Assembly: GCA_026770585.1 (NCBI GenBank)
Contig: MU646499.1
Location: forward strand, 243,056 to 274,990
Reading direction: 5' to 3'
Length of the DNA stretch: 31,935 nt
Source of the DNA: Baffinella frigidus
Lineage: Eukaryota; Cryptophyceae; Cryptomonadales; Baffinellaceae
Part shown: piece after piece, positions 26,575-31,935 of the stretch
How the letters are laid out: each line of letters opens with the position of its first letter
Position numbering within the stretch: position 1 is the first letter of the stretch
Notes under the pieces: generated by a model
Databases searched by the model: none
Seen by the model: the letters and a program-made list of their open reading frames with translations, nothing else
Told to the model about the DNA's origin: nothing
Made by a program: the position numbers and the translations under genes

Positions 26575-26710
26575 CTGTCCCGAGGCGGGCCTATTCGTCC
26601 CGAAGTGGGTCTGTCCCGGGCCTTTCCGGAGGCGATTTTCACCCTGTTATTGTGCGGATTTGAAGACTGGCGTGTGTGAGGACCGGGTCCTGGACGGGCC
26701 CGCCTCGGGT
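26575..26710. repeat. CCCGAGGCGGGCC repeats, inverted pair
   Basis: GTCCCGAGGCGGGCCTATTC at 26578 and GGGCCCGCCTCGGG at 26697, related to the minisatellite at the exon 6 donor; a similar inverted pair lies at 28558-28644. Confidence 0.6.
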
Positions 26711-26840
26711 AAAAGGGCTCCAAGGGTCAGCGCCTATAAGTAGTTGTAAGGAATCCTGTCAGTGAATCATCAGAGATCGGAGAGCTCGCGCGGCATGCCT
26801 TCACAGCGTGCGCGTGACGACGAGTGCGTAGACTGTGGGG

Positions 26841-26961
26841 TGCAGGGGTACCTCGCTCATAAGAAACCGCCTCCCCCCTAGGACCACCGTAGGGCCATAG
26901 GCATAGGCCTACTGTAGGGTCCTAGGGGGAGTCAGTTTCTTATGAGCGAGGTACCCCTGTA
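26841..26961. mobile_element. family A (copy 8)
   Basis: Flanked by a direct repeat of GTAGACTGTGGGGT (26827-26840 and 26959-26972). Confidence 0.8.
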
Positions 26962-26965
26962 GACT

Positions 26966-27090
26966 GTGGGGTACCTCGCTCATAAGAAACCGCCTCCTCC
27001 TAGGATCCTAGTGGGCCTATGCCTACATGCAGGGCCCTAAGGTGGTCCTAGGGGGGGGGGGGGGGTTCTTATGAACGAGGTACTCCTGTA
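26966..27090. mobile_element. family A (copy 9)
   Basis: Left terminus lacks the first bases (GTGGGGTACC instead of CAGGGGTACC); only four bases separate it from copy 8. Confidence 0.75.
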
Positions 27091-27337
27091 TGGGTTACTC
27101 GAAATGAATGACACGCACCGTCCCTGGGGTGGTCCCATGCTCCTAGACATACAGCTGTAGGCCTCCAGTACAGGGGTACCTCGCTCATAAGAAACCGCAC
27201 CCCCCTAGGACCATACAGTAGGACCATGCTTAAGGTCCTAGGGTGGTCCTAGGGGGAGGGCGGTTTCTTATGAGCGAGGTACCCCTGTAGGACCCTAGGG
27301 TGGTGGCTGTCCTTAATTTCGAGTAACCCTGTACGCT
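27087..27337. mobile_element. family C (copy 3), split by family A
   Basis: Left part TGGGTTACTCGAAATGAATG to 27168; right part 27290 to TTTCGAGTAACCCTGTA. Confidence 0.7.
27169..27289. mobile_element. family A (copy 10), nested in family C
   Basis: Complete copy with TA on both sides. Confidence 0.8.
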
Positions 27338-27338
27338 G

Positions 27339-27459
27339 TACAGGGGTACCTCGCCCATAAGAAACTGCACCCTCCCTAGGACCACCGCAGGGCCCTAGGC
27401 ATAGGCCTACTGTAGGGTCCTAGGGGGGGGCGGTTTCTTATGAGCGAGGTACCCCTGTT
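27339..27459. mobile_element. family A (copy 11)
   Basis: Complete except the last A of the right TA. The 50-bp spacer after it recurs after copy 12. Confidence 0.8.
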
Positions 27460-27513
27460 CATGTGCTGTGTTCACGGAGGGGTCCGAAAGGTCGATCGTT
27501 GGGCAGCTAGAGA

Positions 27514-27640
27514 TGCAGGGGTTGCTCGAAATCAAGGACATGCACCGCCCCTAGGGCGCCCCGATGCTCCTGGGGCTATCCCTACTGTACGACCCTTCAT
27601 GTAAGGCGGTGCGTGTCCTGAATTTTGAGGAACCCCTGTA
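27514..27640. mobile_element. family C (copy 4)
   Basis: Complete, 127 bp: TGCAGGGGTTGCTCGAAATC ... TTTTGAGGAACCCCTGTA. Shares its last TA with copy 12 of family A. Confidence 0.75.
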
Positions 27641-27759
27641 CAGGGGTACCTCGCTCACAAGAAACTGCAACCCCCCTAGGAACACCGTAGGGCCCTAGGC
27701 ATAGTCCTACTGTAGGGTCCTAGGGGGAGGAGGTTTCTTATGAGCGAGGTACCCCTGTA
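27639..27759. mobile_element. family A (copy 12)
   Basis: Complete, TA on both sides. Confidence 0.8.
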
Positions 27760-27811
27760 CATGTGGTGTGTGCACAGAGGAGGGGTCCGAGAGGTGCATC
27801 GTTGGGCATCT

Positions 27812-27937
27812 GTAGGGGTACCTCGCTCATAAGGAGCCCCCCCCCCTAGCTAGGAAGGACCCTACAGTAGGACCATGCCTAGGGCCCTGTGGTGGTCTTA
27901 GGGGAGGGACGGTTTCTTATGAGCGAGGTACCCCTGT
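27812..27937. mobile_element. family A (copy 13)
   Basis: Left end GTAGGGGTACC; CTAG repeated in the core (CCCTAGCTAGGAAGGACC). Confidence 0.75.
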
Positions 27938-28116
27938 CATCATGAGACGCCCCCCCCCTCCTCAGACCACCGCACGGCCATAGATAGGCCTACAGTAGGG
28001 TCCTAGGTGTGTGCGGCGCCTTAGGAGCGAGTGAGGCATTTGCAGGAACCGAGGCGAAGGTCATTGGCACGGGAGTGACGAGGACCAGTGGCGCCTCTGG
28101 GCAGAGGACCGCGGAC

Positions 28117-28299
28117 TACAGGGCTTACTCGATTACAAGGTCACACCAAAAAAAGGGGTGTGGTGGGCGGACGTTAAATTTAACGTCCGCAGAAAAAGGG
28201 TGTGGTGTGCGGACTTAACGTTAAATAATTAACGTCCACATCTTAGTTTACGGTGTGTGACCTTGTATTGTGTGACCTTGTGATCGAGTAAGCCCTGTA
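28117..28299. mobile_element. hairpin element, family D
   Basis: 183 bp. Ends TACAGGGCTTACTCGATTAC and GATCGAGTAAGCCCTGTA, then CAAGGTCACAC / GTGTGACCTTG; a central palindrome GCGGACGTTAAATTTAACGT at about 28167. Ends resemble families A and C. Confidence 0.75.
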
Positions 28300-28402
28300 T
28301 CCCTTAAGTGCCCACAGGGTGAATATTCACCCTAAGTCGCTCATAGGCAGGTCCTAGGGCCCTACGTCAGGGCGTATGCGCCTACTGGGCACTTGAGGGA
28401 TA
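28298..28402. mobile_element. family B (copy 3)
   Basis: TATCCCTTAAGTGCCCAC ... GGGCACTTGAGGGATA; its first TA is the last TA of the family D element, so one inserted at the end of the other. Confidence 0.75.
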
Positions 28403-28557
28403 TGCAGTTGAGGAGATCGGCGAAGCCAAGCCAAAGACCCTCAACATCCTCACACCTTCTCCCCTCGAGGTTGGGACTGTCTAGCGTTTGGCTCTCGCAG
28501 CATGAGTACAAAACGCACTGCGGTTTGCCTCCGGCTCACCGCAGCGCATGTCAGTAC

Positions 28558-28644
28558 GGACCCGGGATGGGCCCGCCTCGGGAGATGACTTCGGGATCCA
28601 GACTCCCAAGGATTCCCACGAGGCGGGCCCATCCCGGGCCCGTA
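28558..28644. repeat. inverted repeat with 17-bp core arms
   Basis: CGGGATGGGCCCGCCTCG and CGAGGCGGGCCCATCCCG, 37 bp apart. Confidence 0.8.
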
Positions 28645-28736
28645 CTCACAGCGCAGCACAACACGCCACGCGGACCCTGCACGTCCCCGCAGCTCGCGCC
28701 GCCAGCGAACAGGATACTCGATGGTGCTGCGCCGCC

Positions 28737-28773
28737 GATGCACCCATCGATGCACCCATCGATGCACCCCATC
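28737..28773 (+). repeat. 12-bp tandem repeat
   Basis: GATGCACCCATC three times. Confidence 0.85.
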
Positions 28774-28794
28774 GACTCCGCACTCCGGCCCAGC

Positions 28795-28916
28795 TGCAGG
28801 GGTACCTCGCCCATACGAAACCGCCCCCCCCTAGGGACCCTACCGTAGGACTATGCCTAGGGTCCTACGGTGGTCCTAGGGAGGGGGGGGGTTCTCATGA
28901 GTGAGGTAACCCTGCA
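28795..28916. mobile_element. family A (copy 14)
   Basis: Complete but mutated (GAGTGAGGTAACCCTGCA at the right end). Confidence 0.75.
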
Positions 28917-29441
28917 CCGAACGGGCACAGCACTCCAGGGGGGCTCTATCTCGGGCGAGGCAGTGGCAGAAGGGCACGTCTCTGGTGCCTCCCGTGCCCC
29001 CCCCCCGACCATTGCAGCGGCTCTGCCGCCCCTCCCCTCTGCCGCCCCTCTCTCTGGCGCGCTCTAGTGCGCCAAACGCTAGAGCGCGCCACACCCGACA
29101 TCACCTATCACAGAGAGCAGTGTGATAGGTCCTGTCACAGTTGGGTGTTGGGTTTGGCGCTCTCAACAGAGAGTGCCACCGCCTCTGCCAAAAATGGAGT
29201 GATACCACTATCACTCCTTGCACCAGGGCGTGTGGGGAGCAAGGATCCGTCCAAAGATGGGGAAACTGCAGACCGAGGAAGAGGTGGAGGAATTCTTTCG
29301 CGGAAAACGCGTTGGGCATTGTGGAAGGGGGGGGGGAGGCGCTTGAGGCGGGAGGTGGAGTGGTGTGGAGGGGGGACGGATGCGGCCGGAGCGGGGCGCG
29401 TGCTGTGCAAACACACGTGGGGAAGAAGTTTGAGGGGTCCT
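28917..29441. other. no firm gene; hairpins
   Basis: Hairpins GGCGCGCTCTAG / CTAGAGCGCGCC (29056-29091) and ACCTATCACA / TGTGATAGGT (29102-29131). A short plus-strand frame at 29257 (MGKLQTEEEVEEFFRGKRVG) looks protein-like but stops soon after; it may be an exon start. Confidence 0.35.
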
Positions 29442-30380
29442 TCACGATTTCTCCTGCTTGAGCTCCTCTAGCTCCGCGAGTAGCTGCGCCTTCGCGTTTT
29501 CGATATACAAGATGTCCTGTGCGGGTTCAGGGGTTAGGGTGGAGCTTTCGGGGGCATCACGGGTGTGGGGTCTCAAGGGGGGGGGGGGCTGTACCCTATT
29601 CGGCTGTGAGGTTCCCGAGTTTTTTTTTTCTAGGGTTTAGGGTTTTGGGTTTTGGGTTTTGGGTTTTGGGTTGGGGTTTTGGGTTTGGGGTTTTGGGTTC
29701 AAGGTTTGGGTTGGGGCGCAAGGTTTAGTGCCTACATCTGTTAGGGTTGAACCCTAACACACCGATGGGTAAACCTTGCAGGATTTGCAACGGGGGGGTG
29801 ACTGAACCGGGTGAGAGGCGAGCTGCTTCTTAATCTCCTTGGGCTTTTCCTTGACCTTCCCGCCCATGTCCTGTTTGTGGAGAGGATCGCGTCCGTATCA
29901 CTCGTAGCCTTTCTACGCAACGTGTGTGGAACACTCTGAGCCTTTGCACACAACGTGCGGCGGGCGCACGACCTCGCTCGTCCCTGCTCAGCGCCAGCCT
30001 CCGCGGGGGGGGGTACCAACTCATCCTCTGTGGGATGCAACATGGCGGCCGCCATTCTGAAAGGTCTCTCTCTAGGAGTGCATAGCGACCGCGTTGGTAT
30101 CAATAACGCTCACCTTGGTGTTCGCGATGATGCGCTCCTTGAACCCTTCCAGCTCCACCAACACCTCCTCAATCTCCAGCGCCCGCGACTTCCCGCCCTC
30201 GTCCCCGCTCATCGAGACGGACACGACTCGCGACACCCCACGCCTTTCTGCGATCCCGCACCGCGCAGACCCATGGCGCAGGCTCATCAGACCCGGTGCT
30301 ACTGCCGGAGCAAATGCCGCCGACTCCGCCACGAACACCGCCGCCGCGCAGGCGGCCACCACCCAAACCCGCGCCAACAT
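29442..30380 (-). CDS. plastid-targeted small helical protein, three exons, 134 residues
   Basis: Exons 30380-30114, 29870-29808 and 29516-29442 (stop TGA). Donors AAG|GTGAGC and CCG|GTTCAG, acceptors CAAACAG and GCACAG, all phase 0. Residues 1-22 are a signal peptide (VWVVAACAAAVFVAES); AAFAPAV follows, the A-F-A-P motif that sends proteins into complex red plastids, then a basic Ser/Arg-rich transit-like stretch to about residue 60. The mature part is charged and helical: EIEEVLVELEGFKERIIANT, then GGKVKEKPKEIKKQLASHP, then DILYIENAKAQLLAELEELK (coiled coil). I do not recognise the family. The joint ASHP|DILYIENAK makes a continuous helix, which supports the splice. Intron 2 contains a CCCAAAA array in transcript sense (29630-29715 on the plus strand as TTTTGGG). 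Confidence 0.66.
29630..29715 (+). repeat. TTTTGGG-type tract
   Basis: GGGTTTT units, one TTTAGGG at its start; inside intron 2 of the plastid-targeted gene. Confidence 0.9.
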
Positions 30381-30462
30381 GTTGATTTCGTCACAGATTC
30401 ACACAACTTTGCAAAGTTGACAATACTAAAAAAAGACCCAGCGCGGTCAAAAGGCAAGTTAG
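30381..30462. promoter_or_regulatory. divergent intergenic region
   Basis: 82 bp between two outward-facing ATGs (30380 minus, 30463 plus). Contains TTTGCAAAG (30410-30418) and an A-run. If both ORFs are real it serves both promoters or 5' ends. Confidence 0.35.
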
Positions 30463-30591
30463 ATGGTCAAACCGCCTGTCAACCAGGCCGGGCGCGAGGC
30501 GGAGTTCTTCGTGGATGACTGGGGTGATGGTGCTGGGGCAGACAACGATGCCAACGCGCTGGTGGAGTCGTCAAAGCGGGCTTTCCGTTGA
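30463..30591 (+). CDS. small acidic protein, 42 codons
   Basis: MVKPPVNQAGREAEFF then VDDWGDGAGADNDANALVES and SKRAFR, stop TGA at 30589. The D-D-W-G-D acidic patch is slightly reminiscent of the small proteasome-lid subunit Dss1/Sem1, but the match is too short to claim. No introns needed. Could also be a first exon. Confidence 0.4.
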   Translation: MVKPPVNQAGREAEFFVDDWGDGAGADNDANALVESSKRAFR

Positions 30592-31039
30592 TGGGGTGCG
30601 CGCCTGACGTTGGCTGTCTGGCGAGCGACTGCGGCGAGGGCCACCGGTCCCGGTGTCAGCGACGTCAAGAATTGGGGGTCCCGCGGGAACGGGGCTGTCC
30701 CTTTCCCCGAGACGGGGGTGTTCGCGCCTTCGTCTCCGTTTCACAAAAACGTGTAGTGTGTGAGAGAAACCTAGATCCTAGTAGAACTCAAACCCGCAGG
30801 GGGTCTTAGAATGTGGTCATGCTGGTCTTGTAATCAATAGAATCTCCCCTCCGTTGTTCCGTTTTTCAACCTGAATTCTCTTCAACCTGCTCCCCTGCTC
30901 CCCTGCAAGTGAGCCGAGCATCGCCAGGGGGGTTCTTGCCCCCCCCCCCCCTCCCAGTCCCGACACAAACTCCCTCGAGGATTCGTTTGTTTTTGAAGGA
31001 TTCGTTTTGAGAAGGCGGTTCTCCAAGAGGGCGCAAAAG
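30592..31039. other. 5' flank of the zinc-finger gene
   Basis: No gene seen. C/G-run at 30940-30952; ATTCGTTTGTTTTTGAAGGATTCGTTTTGA shows a direct repeat of GATTCGTTT (30980-31010). Confidence 0.4.
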
Positions 31040-31414
31040 ATGCAGGCTGATCGGACGATGGGCAAGCGGGGGCGGGAGGAGCCTGCTAGCGGAGGCGCGA
31101 GTTCAGGCGCTGCAGGGTCGAGCAAGCGGTGGCGGGGCGGGGCGGGGGGCAAGACCGTCTTCGAGTGCACCATCTGCGGGAAGGCCTGCTCGAGGTCGTA
31201 CAGCCTGACTGAGCACATGCGCACCCATTCCGGTGACCGTCCCTACGTGTGCACCACCTGCAGCATGGCCTTCTCGACGTCCAGCAGCCGGACGGTACAC
31301 GAGCGCACCCATCCCGGCAACCGCCCCTACGCCTGCACCAGCTGCTGCAAGGCCTTCTCGACGTCCGGCAACCTGGCGAGGCACTGCAAAAAGGTGCACT
31401 CTCTCGAGGACTGA
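31040..31414 (+). CDS. C2H2 zinc-finger protein, three fingers
   Basis: 124 residues from ATG at 31040 (the frame is open a little further upstream but without an ATG). Residues 1-35 are basic and Gly/Ser-rich (KRGREE, KRWRGG), a likely nuclear localisation signal. Then three fingers: FECTICGKACSRSYSLTEH (C-x2-C, H-x3-H), YVCTTCSMAFSTSSSRTVH, and YACTSCCKAFSTSGNLARH with H-x4-H at the end. Linkers RTHSGDRPYVC and RTHPGNRPYAC are of the TGEKP type, typical of tandem DNA-binding fingers. Fingers 2 and 3 share the AFSTS core, so they come from a duplication. Predicted nuclear DNA-binding regulator; targets unknown. No intron is needed. Confidence 0.85.
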   Translation: MQADRTMGKRGREEPASGGASSGAAGSSKRWRGGAGGKTVFECTICGKACSRSYSLTEHMRTHSGDRPYVCTTCSMAFSTSSSRTVHERTHPGNRPYACTSCCKAFSTSGNLARHCKKVHSLED

Positions 31415-31582
31415 TGGCACTGGATGTTCAACGGGGCCGTGTGCTGGAATGCCTCAAGGCTTGAGCTTCCCCCCGGACCCCCGGGGTCTCCTTACTTTCG
31501 AACCGTTTCTCTGTGAGAGGGTAGCGCTAGCTAGTGACCATCTTTGTGAAATCAGTAAAGACGTCGCTCATTCTCGCGGGTC

Positions 31583-31686
31583 TATCCCTTAAGTTGCGGA
31601 CGGGCGAATATTCTCCCTAACTCGTTCTAGGCAGGTCCTAGGGCCCTACCGTAGGGCGAATGAGTCTACTGGCCACTTGAGGGATA
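31583..31686. mobile_element. family B (copy 4)
   Basis: TATCCCTTAAGTTGCGGACG ... GGCCACTTGAGGGATA, 104 bp, 170 bp after the zinc-finger stop codon. Confidence 0.75.
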
Positions 31687-31722
31687 AAGGATGGTGAATA
31701 CAGGCTCTCGCCGTGAGGGCAC

Positions 31723-31827
31723 TATCCGCTAAGTGGCGACGAGCCTCGTACGCTGCTACTTGGCCCTAGAAACAGGGACCTACGACCTGGTGGGGGTCAA
31801 ATATGACCATCTCGCCACCTAAGAGAC
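31723..31827. mobile_element. family B (copy 5), diverged
   Basis: TATCCGCTAAGTGGCGACGA ... CTCGCCACCTAAGAGACA; the second end no longer reads GGGATA. Confidence 0.6.
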
Positions 31828-31935
31828 ACGGCACTAGAAGACTTGTGTTCTGCGCTTCGAGCGGCCACTGTATCCACAAAACTTCCACCCCGCCTGGTCA
31901 CCGGTGCCCCCCCCCTGCACTGTTTCGGCTACGGT

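Noticed and set aside
12270-28916. Regularly repeated hairpins as a CRISPR array
   Set aside because: Units are 120 bp with terminal inverted repeats, variable spacing and TA flanks, in a eukaryote; no cas genes.
29257-29340. MGKLQTEEEVEEFFRGKRVG frame as a gene
   Set aside because: No donor or continuation found; kept only as a remark.
29955-30518. Plus-strand 187-codon frame
   Set aside because: It is antisense to the plastid-targeted gene, whose splice sites and targeting signal are convincing.
31103-31592. Other frames over the zinc-finger gene
   Set aside because: Only the frame with regularly spaced Cys and His pairs makes sense.

Overview
This is nuclear DNA of a eukaryotic microalga. 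Three observations point that way: genes are split by GT-AG introns; arrays of the heptamer TTTAGGG (the telomere unit of plants and several algae) and variants are scattered on both strands; and one predicted protein (minus strand, 30380 to 29442) starts with a signal peptide followed by an A-F-A-P motif, the usual plastid-entry signal of algae with a complex red-type plastid (stramenopiles, haptophytes, cryptophytes, chromerids, dinoflagellate relatives). I cannot name the species from the sequence. A run of N (18220-18340) marks an assembly gap inside a heptamer array.

Layout. 1-8894, minus strand: a secreted tetratricopeptide-repeat (TPR) gene that starts at 8894 and runs off the left edge; six exons can be placed. 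8950-16385: intergenic, made of decayed repeats, hairpin elements, a broken zinc-binding-like ORF (10053-10430) and an orphan exon-like island (13976-14055). 16386-25455, plus strand: a complete chalcone-isomerase-fold gene in eight exons, 228 codons, with signal peptide. 25777-28916: a cluster of ten copies of one 120-bp hairpin element. 29442-30380, minus: a three-exon gene for a plastid-targeted small protein, divergent from a 42-codon ORF (30463-30591). 31040-31414, plus: a three-finger C2H2 zinc-finger protein.

The most striking signal is in the TPR and chalcone-isomerase-like genes. Most internal exons are surrounded by a local cluster of partial copies of that same exon, collinear with the gene. 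The copies usually keep one splice site with some intron sequence, and lose the other end, which is often fused to TTTAGGG-, CCCTAAA- or ACCCGAA-type repeats, to microsatellites or to a hairpin element. One intact copy of each exon exists. In the chalcone-isomerase-like gene the intact copies join in one reading frame with canonical GT-AG sites. In the TPR gene they also join in frame, but one donor is GC rather than GT. I call the copies exon echoes. One echo (22930-23004) has both splice sites and the right length phase, so it could be an alternative exon.

The rest is dominated by short non-autonomous elements with terminal inverted repeats, at least a dozen families, many flanked by TA and several nested in each other. 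No transposase is visible.
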